The position numbers were made by a program, and so were the translations under genes. Below, piece by piece: positions 16,701-24,000 of a DNA stretch of 32,545 nt. The DNA is from Planctomycetota bacterium (lineage in GTDB: Bacteria; Planctomycetota; Phycisphaerae; SM23-33), in assembly GCA_026693065.1 (NCBI GenBank), contig JAPLNA010000122.1, positions 1 to 32,545 on the forward strand. Direction: 5' to 3'. Position 1 is the stretch's first letter, and each line of letters starts with the position of its first letter. Under the pieces are notes generated by a model. It was not told the DNA's origin. It did no database searches and saw only the letters and a list, made by a program, of their open reading frames with translations.

Positions 16701-17116
16701 TCCTCACCGAAACGATCAGCCAGGCCAACGCCGTCGCCGCACGGGCTGCGGCGATTCTCTCCCGCAAGCGAATGCCCGTCAGCGGGCAGATCGCCTGGGT
16801 CGACCCGGAGAAGTGCATCTCCTGCATGACGTGCGTTCACGTGTGCCCGTACGGGGCCCCGAAGGTCGGCACGGACAACAAGGCCGAGGTGCAGTCGGCC
16901 GTCTGCATGGGGTGCGGCAACTGCACCGCCGAGTGCCCCGCCAAGGCCCTGTCCCTGCGGCACTGTATCGACGTGCAGGTGCTGGGCGCCATCGGCGGCC
17001 TGCTGACGCCCGACGCGGCGGCGCGGGGGTTCGAGCCGGTGTACCCCGAGCAGGTCGGGGTAGCGAGGCCCAAGTGGCACGCCGCCCCGGCCCCGGAGAC
17101 CCAACATGAACGATAA
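13754..17116 (+). CDS. hdrA: NuoG N-terminus / HdrA C-half / second HdrA fusion, iron-sulfur flavoprotein
   Basis: A 1120-residue protein. GTG 13754 lies 7 bases after AGGA; ATG 13760 is an alternative. Residues 10-85 are a plant-type [2Fe-2S] domain (C43, C54, C57, C73). Residues 133-184 hold two [4Fe-4S] motifs (CVLCGLCVRVC, CQACGACAVVC). The His-plus-three-Cys N5 motif of NuoG is absent. Residues about 215-510 are the back half of an HdrA (HPQAAPRVPSIDRENC, CVGSRD, YCSSVCC, VFVGGTFQEPKDIP) with no Rossmann segment of its own. Residues about 533-1000 are a second HdrA: GVFICHCGSNI, FAD site VIGGGVAGMTAALALA (677-692), CVEQR and YCSRVCC, VHAPKFLTET. Residues 1021-1061 add two [4Fe-4S] motifs. 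This is the likely flavin branch point for electron bifurcation. The end overlaps mvhD by 11 bases. Confidence 0.9.
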   Translation: MTMEATSADHVAVTVDGRTSQVRAGTTILDAARQMGIAIPTLCHYRGLNPYGACRVCVVEVETPRGPRQVASCSYPLDAPTVVHTDTDAVRQSRQTVLELLLAQAPDSTELQTLAAEMGVKATAFEKAPKGKCVLCGLCVRVCNELMGRGAINMFGRGAPRKVQTAFGEPSDQCQACGACAVVCPTGAIDLAAITARHIQPHITRYDQYLTARPSIDMAHPQAAPRVPSIDRENCLHFRTGECGLCKEVCQAGAIDYDQQETTRDLTVGAVVLTPGFEAFDATRRGEFGYGFARNVVTNVQFERLLSASGPTAGHVQRPSDGKAPRKLAFIQCVGSRDTGCDNEYCSSVCCMAATKEAIQAKEHEPDLDVTIFFLDLRAFGKDFDRYCERAKNQLGVRYVRSFISRTYEMPETKNLALTYLDANMKRTTEEFDMVVLSLGLEPSATLQQQAERLKVALNRWGFAQTTELDPLTTSRPGVFVGGTFQEPKDIPETVMQATAAAAKAMTLLARSRGSAVKVKKYPLERDVTDEPARIGVFICHCGSNIASVVDVAAVVKAASALPNVVLAEHNTYTCADDTQDRLKDKIDEYRLNRVVIASCTPRTHEPIFRDTLRDAGLNQYLVEMANIRDQCSWVHSGDPVKATAKAIDRVRMSVGRAARLVPLAEETIPVKNSALVIGGGVAGMTAALALADQGFPVELVEKSDVLGGTARQIHTTLDGADVQAYLARAIERVGKHPRIKLHLNSHVAKVEGGIGDFTSHLVTGEQTAEITHGVAVLATGALEAKPTTYGYGQSPSVLTQVELSERLAAGTLDIPAGATIAMIQCVEQRTAERPYCSRVCCTQAVKNALELRRKYPQARVVVLYRDMRTYGFREAAYRQAREAGVLFVRYEADAPPQVALNGQSIRVSITEPALGRAMDLQVDLLALAAPMVPRADRKELSDLLRVPLNADGFFLEAHVKLRPVDFASEGLFLAGTVHAPKFLTETISQANAVAARAAAILSRKRMPVSGQIAWVDPEKCISCMTCVHVCPYGAPKVGTDNKAEVQSAVCMGCGNCTAECPAKALSLRHCIDVQVLGAIGGLLTPDAAARGFEPVYPEQVGVARPKWHAAPAPETQHER

Positions 17117-17588
17117 CCCTGTCATTCTCGCCTTCTGCTGCCACTACTGCGCCTACGCCGCGGCGGACCTGGCCGGCTCGATGCGGCTGCAATACCCCGC
17201 CAACGTCCGCGTCCTCAAGCTGCCCTGCACCGGGAAGGTGGAGGTCAACTACATCCTGGCGGCCTTCGAACGCGGGGCCGACGGGGTGTTCATCGCCGGC
17301 TGTCTCGAAGGCGGCTGCCACTACCTCGAAGGAAATCTCCGCGCCCGGCGGCGCGTCGAGCGGGCCAAGAAGATCCTCCAGGAGATCGGTCTGGAGCCCG
17401 AACGGCTGGAGATGTACAACCTCTCCTCCGCCGAGGGGCCCCGCTTCGCCCAGATCGCCACGGAAATGACCGAGCGGATCGCCGCCCTGCCCCCCAGCCC
17501 GCTCCGCCCCGACCGCGCCACCGTGGAGAAGAACGTGCAGGAAATGGCCGCGGCTGCCCAGGCCGCCGTGGCGGGAGATAACCGATGA
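17106..17588 (+). CDS. mvhD: MvhD-family [2Fe-2S] electron-transfer subunit, copy 2
   Basis: A 160-residue protein with the canonical MvhD signature: CCHYCAYAAADLAG (C11, C12, C15), PCTGKV (C41) and GCLEGGCHYLEGN (C66, C71), followed by the LLQEIGLEPERLEMYNLSS-like segment. It starts inside the end of the HdrA gene (11-base overlap) and overlaps metV by ATGA, so it is translationally tied to both. That placement argues it is the direct link from the second HdrA module to MetV/MetF. It is closer to the family norm than the copy at 2406, and the two share layout but have clearly diverged, so duplication is not recent. The C-terminal 30 residues form an Ala-rich tail. Confidence 0.92.
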   Translation: MNDNPVILAFCCHYCAYAAADLAGSMRLQYPANVRVLKLPCTGKVEVNYILAAFERGADGVFIAGCLEGGCHYLEGNLRARRRVERAKKILQEIGLEPERLEMYNLSSAEGPRFAQIATEMTERIAALPPSPLRPDRATVEKNVQEMAAAAQAAVAGDNR

Positions 17589-18268
17589 TTGTCGCCGACC
17601 GAAAGTCCATCAGCGAAATCCGTGACATGATCAAGGGGCATGACCGCGTCCTCCTCGTCGGATGCGGCACCTGCGTCACCGTGTGCCTGGCCGGCGGGGA
17701 ACGCGAGGTGGGCATCCTCGGCTCGGCCGTCCGCATGTCCCTCAAGCTCATCGGGCGAGGCCACGTCGTCGTCGACGAGTGCGTCATCGAACGCCAATGT
17801 GAGGACGCCTTCATCGACGCCCTGGCCATCCGCGGCGTCGAGTACGACGCCATCTGCTCCCTCGGCTGCGGGGCGGGCGTCCAGGCCCTCGCCGAGCGGT
17901 TCCCCGACAAGGCCGTTTACCCTGGCCTCAACACCCAGTTCATCGGCATCCTCGAAAACCAGGGCGTCTGGGCCGAGAAGTGCGCCGCCTGCGGCGCCTG
18001 CCGACTCGGCGAGTTCGCCGCCGTCTGCCCCATCACCCGCTGCGCCAAGCGGCTCTTCAACGGCCCCTGCGGCGGCAGCCGTCAGGGCAAGTGCGAAATC
18101 ACCGCCGACCGCGACTGCGCCTGGCAGCTCATTTACGACCGCGCCAAGGCCCTGGGCATCCTGGACAAGTTCGAGGCCGTCGCCGGCCTCCAGGATTGGT
18201 CCACCAGCACCGACGGGGGCCCGCGCAAAGTCGTCCGCGAAGACCAGTGCATCGCCAGCCTGGAGTAG
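17585..18268 (+). CDS. metV: MetV, zinc-type partner subunit of methylenetetrahydrofolate reductase
   Basis: A 227-residue protein of the MetV family, the accessory subunit that links MetF to HdrA/MvhD in acetogens. The N-terminal part shows GCGTCVTVC (C27, C30, C34) and a Rossmann-like core (EREVGILGSAVRMSL, CSLGCGAGVQ). The C-terminal part carries the diagnostic run CAACGACRLGEFAAVCPITR from about residue 133, then CAKRLFNGPCGGSRQGKCEI and CAWQLIYDRAKALGILD. It closes the operon twelve genes after mvhD-metF opened it, so the met genes bracket the Hdr, Nuo and Glt genes. This bracketing is the main reason to treat the operon as one system. No other Wood-Ljungdahl gene is in the window. Confidence 0.92.
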   Translation: MIVADRKSISEIRDMIKGHDRVLLVGCGTCVTVCLAGGEREVGILGSAVRMSLKLIGRGHVVVDECVIERQCEDAFIDALAIRGVEYDAICSLGCGAGVQALAERFPDKAVYPGLNTQFIGILENQGVWAEKCAACGACRLGEFAAVCPITRCAKRLFNGPCGGSRQGKCEITADRDCAWQLIYDRAKALGILDKFEAVAGLQDWSTSTDGGPRKVVREDQCIASLE

Positions 18269-18400
18269 CTCTCTCCCCCCGGCGCCCGACATACCATCCA
18301 CCTTCCGTCCGCCTGGTTTGGCCCGCGACGGAACGTCGCCGTCCCCCCGACTGGGAAGAACCCCCGGCGGGGACACGAAGTGTCGCGAGGGTAACCCCAC
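18269..18400. terminator. Hairpin-rich gap between convergent metV and the histidine kinase gene
   Basis: GCGACG-GAA-CGTCGC (18325-18339) and GACAC-GAA-GTGTC (18372-18384) are perfect short stems with the same GAA triloop; GTCCCC (18341-18346) can also pair with GGGGAC (18369-18374). The convergent position suggests transcription termination in both directions, but neither stem has a clear U-tract, so this may be a factor-dependent site or a REP-like palindrome. Confidence 0.35.
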
Positions 18401-20983
18401 TCAGCCTTCCAGCGCCTCGCGGAGCCGGGCGGCGAGGGTGGCGTATTCGAAGGGTTTCTGGATGAACCCCGCCAGGCCCTTGCCCACGAATCGCTGGGTG
18501 ACGTCCTGCTCGTTGTAGCCGCTGCAGAGGATCACGCGGACGTCGGGGCAGGCCGCCCGCAGGAGGCGGAAGGCTTCTTCCCCGTCCATCTTCGGCATGG
18601 TCAGGTCCAGGACCACGCAGACGATCCGCTCTCGCTCCCTCGCGAAGACCTCCAGCCCGCCCCGCCCGTCCTCGGCCAGCAGGACGGAGAAACCCATTCG
18701 CGTCAGCATCTCACGCCCGAGGGTGCGGACGCACTCCTCGTCGTCGACGATCAGGACCGTGCCCTGCCCGCGCCATTGGGCGTCGGCGTCGCGAGGCGAT
18801 TCGGGCGGGCGCGGTTGGGAGACGCTGGCGGGCAGGAACACCTTGAACGTCGTGCCCTGGCCCGGCTCGCTGTAGACCTTAACGCCGCCCTTGTGCCCCC
18901 GGACGATGCCCAGGACGGCCGCCAGCCCCAACCCGCGACCGGCGAACTTCGTGCTGAAGAACGGGTCGAAGATCCGCTCGAGGAGGCCCGCGTCCATGCC
19001 GCAGCCGTCGTCGCTGACTTCGATGGTAACGTAACGCCCGGCGGGGAGGCGATCGGTGATCTGGGCGGATTGCAGGTACGCCTCGTCGCAGACCATCGAG
19101 TCGGTCGTGACGAGGATCTCCCCACCGGCCTCGCCGATGGCCTCGGAGGCGTTGGTGATGAGGTTCATGACGATCTGGCGGAGCTGCGTGGCGTCGCCGT
19201 CGACGGCGGGCAGATTCGGAGCGAAATGGCGCCGCAGCGAAACCTTCTTCGAGATCGAAACCTCGATCAGGTGGGTCATCTCCCCGATCAGGGCCGACAG
19301 ATCGATCGGCTCGACCACGAACCGCCCCTTGCCTGAGTAGGCCAGCAACTGGCGGCACAGGTCGGCGGCGCGGCGGGCGGCCGTGGCTATCTCGTGGAGG
19401 TTGCCCCTCGCCGGCGAGACCGGCGCCAGCTCTCGCAGGGCCAGGTCGGCGTGGCCCAGTACCGCCGTCAGAATGTTGTTGAAGTCGTGCGCGATCCCCC
19501 CGGCCAGGATGCCCAGGCTTTCGAGCTTCTGGGCGTGGAGGATCTGGGCCTCCATCTGTCGGCGTTCGGTGACGTCGGAGCCGGAACTGAGCGTGCCGAC
19601 GACGTTCCCCTGGTCGTCGCGGACCAGGACGTGCCGCCAGGAGATGGTTCGCCGCCGGCCGGCGAAGTCAAGGACAGCGTACTCGAATGGGTTGGCGGCG
19701 TCGGTCTGGGCGGCGACTCGCCGGGCGAAGTCGGCGCGGAGGGCCTCGCGGTCGCCGGCGGGGACAAAGGCCTCGAACCAGTCGACGCCGAGGATCTCGC
19801 CCTCGCTTCGACCGAGCACGTCGCAGCCCATGCGGTTGATCAGGACGACCCGCCCGGAGTGGTCCAGGAGGACCAGGATCACGCCGGCCACGTCCAGGTA
19901 CTGCTGGGCCTGGGCCTTCTGGAGGTTCAGGGCCTGCTCGACTTTTTCGCGGTTGGCGATCTCGCGGCGGAGTTCCACCGTGCGGGCCTCCACCTCCGTG
20001 CGGATCCGCCGCGCCTGCCCCAGGAGCACGAGGATGTAGGCGGCGACCAACCCGGTGATGTAGACTCCGCAGGCAGCCACGATCCAGCCGGCGACCGACC
20101 GGTGGTCCCGGATGAACGCCTCGGTGGGTGTGACGTCCAGCTGCCACCTCCGCCCGCCCACGCTCAGCTCGCGCCGGTCGTTGAGCCCGGCGTCGGCGAC
20201 GGGGGTCTCCTTCGCCTCCTCCGGATCCTCCTGTGTGCGCGCCAGCCCGTGGAGGAACCGCTCGCCGGGCGGGGCCGACAGGTCGTAGAGCCGCAGCCTC
20301 AGCCCCGCGACGGCCAGTGGCTTAACGGATTCCCAGAGCACCCCTCGCGGCGACACGACGGCCGCCAGCAACCCGGTCAGACGCTCGCGCCGCCGGGCCG
20401 GCGTCGCCGGTGCGGTCTGCGTCGGCCGGGCGTAGACCGGCAGAAAGATCAGGACGTCGTGCTCTCCCTTGTCATTGGCCCTGACGCGTGCGGTGCAGAC
20501 GGCCTGCCCGGAGTCACTCGCCTGCTCGATGGCCTGGCGATAGGCCCCGTTGGCCCCCAGGTCCAGCCCGACCGGGTGGGCCCTGTCGCCGGAGGACTCG
20601 CTATAGGTGACAGGGAACGCCTCGCCCTTCCGCGGGGCCCACAGCATCGCCCGCAGGCTGCCGGTCCGCTCCACCAGCGGCGTGACAAACTCGTGGAACT
20701 CCCCCGGCTCGACTTCGTTCGAGGCGTAGTAGAGCCCCCGCACCGTCTGAAGGGCCTGGAATACCTCCTCCATGTGATGACGAATGCTGGCGGCCCGCTC
20801 GTCGGCGCCGCGGCGGAACTCGGCCGCCGTCCGGTCGCGCTCCAGCCGGGCGACGACATGGACCACCACGAACGTCAGGGCCAGCCCCATGACGGCCGCC
20901 AGCGCGGCCGGCATGAACCGCCACGAGCGCCAGGAATGCCGTCGAGAATTCCCACCGCCCTGATTTCCCTTGCCTGGCTGCAT
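18401..20983 (-). CDS. Membrane-bound CHASE-PAS hybrid histidine kinase
   Basis: An 860-residue protein from ATG 20983, with a GGGAG ribosome site just upstream. Domain order: transmembrane segment about 24-46; an extracytoplasmic CHASE sensor about 55-190 (VRGLYYASNEVEPGEF, MLWAPRKGEAFPVTYSES); transmembrane segment about 297-322; PAS about 360-475; HisKA with H499 in GGIAHDFNNIL; HATPase_c (NLITNASEAIG, VSDDGCGMD, FDPFFSTKFAGRGLGLA); and a C-terminal receiver (LIVDDEECVR, phosphoacceptor D793 in LDLTMP, and the conserved Lys in QKPFE). CHASE domains sense small periplasmic ligands; the ligand here is unknown. The receiver has no output domain, so it should relay phosphate to another protein or modulate the kinase. 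No separate response regulator is in the window. It is convergent with the redox operon and has its own promoter, so no functional link is implied. Confidence 0.93.
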   Translation of the reverse strand: MQPGKGNQGGGNSRRHSWRSWRFMPAALAAVMGLALTFVVVHVVARLERDRTAAEFRRGADERAASIRHHMEEVFQALQTVRGLYYASNEVEPGEFHEFVTPLVERTGSLRAMLWAPRKGEAFPVTYSESSGDRAHPVGLDLGANGAYRQAIEQASDSGQAVCTARVRANDKGEHDVLIFLPVYARPTQTAPATPARRRERLTGLLAAVVSPRGVLWESVKPLAVAGLRLRLYDLSAPPGERFLHGLARTQEDPEEAKETPVADAGLNDRRELSVGGRRWQLDVTPTEAFIRDHRSVAGWIVAACGVYITGLVAAYILVLLGQARRIRTEVEARTVELRREIANREKVEQALNLQKAQAQQYLDVAGVILVLLDHSGRVVLINRMGCDVLGRSEGEILGVDWFEAFVPAGDREALRADFARRVAAQTDAANPFEYAVLDFAGRRRTISWRHVLVRDDQGNVVGTLSSGSDVTERRQMEAQILHAQKLESLGILAGGIAHDFNNILTAVLGHADLALRELAPVSPARGNLHEIATAARRAADLCRQLLAYSGKGRFVVEPIDLSALIGEMTHLIEVSISKKVSLRRHFAPNLPAVDGDATQLRQIVMNLITNASEAIGEAGGEILVTTDSMVCDEAYLQSAQITDRLPAGRYVTIEVSDDGCGMDAGLLERIFDPFFSTKFAGRGLGLAAVLGIVRGHKGGVKVYSEPGQGTTFKVFLPASVSQPRPPESPRDADAQWRGQGTVLIVDDEECVRTLGREMLTRMGFSVLLAEDGRGGLEVFARERERIVCVVLDLTMPKMDGEEAFRLLRAACPDVRVILCSGYNEQDVTQRFVGKGLAGFIQKPFEYATLAARLREALEG

Positions 20984-21047
20984 CGCGTCGACTCCCAGAG
21001 GACCGGCGTTGCGGCGCCGCCCTGCCGCGGCCACGCACGCCGAGAAA

Positions 21048-21076
21048 AGTATACTCCCGGGCCCGGAGCTTCTCAA
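21048..21076 (-). promoter_or_regulatory. Sigma-70-like promoter of the histidine kinase gene
   Basis: On the reverse strand TTGAGA (21076-21071) is followed after exactly 17 bases by TATACT (21053-21048); each matches its consensus at 5 of 6 positions. The -35 box contains the TGA stop codon of the upstream PQQ gene (21073-21075). The spacer holds the palindrome CCGGGCCCGG, which could be an operator. The leader would be about 60 bases. Confidence 0.6.
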
Positions 21077-24000
21077 GGCTTCGGCTGGGTGGCGGCGCCC
21101 TTGCTGCGGTAGACGGTGATACCCGTGATGTCCTCGGCGCAGAGCCTGCCTTCGAACACCATCGCCGGACCGAGGCTCCGCCGCCGGGCGTAGTCTTCGG
21201 GCGGAGCGTTGGGCTTGGGCTGCGGGGGACCGGCCAGTTCGATCGTCTGCGTCCGTCGCCCGTCGGCGGCCCCCAGCAGGGCCACCGTCATGCCGTACCC
21301 GAACGCCGGGCCGCCCACCGTGACAGCCACATTCGGCCCGGCCGGCGTGATCGGGAAACTCGCCGTCGAGGGGGTATTGGCCAGCGGCGTGACGCCCTTC
21401 CAGACCTCGCGACCCGTGGCGGCGTCGACTTTGTAGACCGCCATCGGCGTGATCACCAATTGTCCCACGTACAGAGTGGATCGCTGCCCGTGGATGTTGC
21501 GCCCAACGGTGAGGTAGAGGGCCCCCTCCGCCGCCTGGACGGCGCAGACCGCGCCGTTGGCGCCCTCGAGCTTGACGGACGCCAGGGGCTTGTTGTCCAA
21601 CCGGATCACCTCGAGAGCGGCGGCATTGATGTTGGGGGAGATGAACAGCCGATCGCGGTCGGCCCCGACAATGGCCGGCTGACCGGAAACGTCGTAGGGG
21701 CGGGTCCAGATCGCCCGAGGCGCCGTCGTCGACGTTCCGGCCATCGAATACAGCGAGCAGACTCCGTCGGCCAGGACGGCCGTCAGCCCGCAGGGCAGGG
21801 CGCGGGCGGTCATGGGTTGGGCGGAGGCCCAGGCCCCGCGGAGTTTGCCGGTGCGAATGTCCAGGCAGGCGGCCTTCGTCCAGTTGCCGCCGCTCAGGAG
21901 CACCAGCCCCCCGGCGATCTGGGGCGGGGCGTCGAACCGCACCACTTCCTTGCTCACGTCGGCCGTCCAGGCCACCTTGCCGTCGGCGGAATCCAGGCAG
22001 ATGACCCGCCCGCGACCGCTCTGGACGATCAGCCGGTCGCCCCCGATGCCCAGCGAGTGTACGCTGCCCCCGCAGGCGGCCGCCAGGTTCACCGGCTCTT
22101 TCCAGCGAGGCGACCCGTCGGCGACGTTGAGGGCCGTCGCCCACGAGCGATCGGCGACCAGGATGGTCTTGCCGTCGCCCGTCAGACCGCCCACCAGCGA
22201 GAAGCCCGGCGCCCCGGGCATGTAGTTCCGCAACGACTGCAGACTGACGGGTACTTTGGCCTCCCAGCGGATGGCCTTGTCGGCGGAAGCGGCGGCCGTG
22301 TCCAGCCAGATCAGCTTGTCCTCCCGGATCGCCAGCACGTTCGTCCCCAGCCGCACGCCCTGCCAGGCGTGGTCTCGCATGAGGCAGAGATCGCCCTTGA
22401 TGGCGAAGGCCGGTTCGAGCGTGCCGGACAGGATGGAGGGGTTTGGTGCTCTGATTGAACGCCACCGGCTCGCCCAGCGGGATACTCGCCCCGGCGCACA
22501 CGTCGCGAATCTGCTGCGCGAGGATCCACCCCAGCGGGCCGGCACTCGTCCGCCGCGAGGCGATCATCGCCCGCCCGGCCAGACTGGTCACGGCCGTCCG
22601 CGGGTCGGCCCGGTCTTCCGCGTCGGCCAGCAGGCCGTACGCCCGCTCCCATTCCTGCTCGTCGGCGGCCGCGCCGGCGGCGGTCTGGCGGCGGAAGATG
22701 CACTCGGCCGCGGCAATCAGCGCCCGAGGCACGTGCATGCTGTTGGGCCAGCGGCCCCGGATGCTCAGGATGCCCGGCAGGTCGTCGGCGGCGAGGGCCT
22801 TGGCGAGGGTCTGGTCGGCCTGGGCGTCCCAGGCGGCGTAGCAGGCCCGCCCGTTTTCCTTCAGCAGCGGGGGCAGGAACGTCTCCATCGCCCACGCCCG
22901 CCCGTTCGTCGGGGCCTGGGCCTCCGGCGGCTGCGAAACAGCGGCGGGCCCGACGACCCCGTCGACGACCTTCTCGCCCGGGAACGATTCGGCCAACTGG
23001 TGGGCGGCCTGGACGGCCTGGCGGAGGCTCTCGAGTTTCGCCGCCGCCCCGTCGGCGGGGGCCTGGGCGGCTTCCATCTGCCGCGCCTTGGCCAGTCGAA
23101 CCAGCATCTGCGCCTGGCGCGCCGGCGTGCCGGCGGCGTCGTAGGCCAGTTGGAAGTCCTTGACCATCTCGGTCGCCTTCTCCCGGCGGTCGCCCCGGGC
23201 GACGTAGGTCCGCATCAGCCATTCCCGGGTCGCATCGATCACGTCGGGCTCGGGGCCTGTTTCCGACGCGGCCTTCAGATCCGCCAGGGCCTCTTCGTAC
23301 CGCCCGGCGTGGCAGGACAGCCGCCCGCGGTCCAGCAACGCCTTGGCCCGGGCCGGGCCCTGCGCCCCCGCCAGCCGACGATCCAACTCGACCCGGCAGT
23401 TGTCGTAGTTGACGTACAGGCACAGCCCGGCGGCGTTGGCCGACACCAGCTTTCCGCCCACGGCCACCAGGTTGCCCAGCATCGCCTCGGGCGAGGCCAG
23501 GTTCTTCCGGGTGATCGAGTAATCCTTGAGATCCATTCGGACCAGTTGCCCCTGCCCGCCGGCGACGACAGCCTTGGGCCCGACGGCCGGTCGGCCGCGA
23601 AGACCCAGGTCTGCCTGCGTGAAGAGCTCCGCCCCGGTGGCCACGTCCACCACGACCAGTCCGGGCGAACTCAGCAGGACGCGGCGCGAGTCGATGGCCG
23701 TCAACTCCGTCTGCCCGCCCGAGGGCTTCGACCAGAGCATCTTGCCATCGGCGGCCGACACCGCCATCACCACCGGCGAGTCTCCCGGCAGGCAGACGAC
23801 CTTGCCGTCGCAGACCAATAAGGGGTTGAGGTTTCCGCCCAGCACGCCGGGCCTGGGGGTGACCCCGCCCTGCGCCCGCCGCAGGAGCGTGTCGGAATCA
23901 ACGTACTGCCTGGCCCACAGGGCCTGCCCGCTCTCGGCGTCCACGCAGGCCAGCACCCCCGCGTTGGTGCACAGGAACACCATGCCGTCGGCCAGGGCGA

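Noticed and set aside
11552-17125. A reverse-strand open frame of about 1857 codons across nuoF and hdrA
   Set aside because: It is the antisense of well-supported genes. Its translation is Gly/Ala/Arg/Val-rich with no domain, as expected from very GC-rich DNA.
2406-18268. A [NiFe]-hydrogenase-linked (Mvh) or formate-dehydrogenase-linked Hdr complex
   Set aside because: No hydrogenase large or small subunit and no formate dehydrogenase motif is present. MvhD here is a connector.
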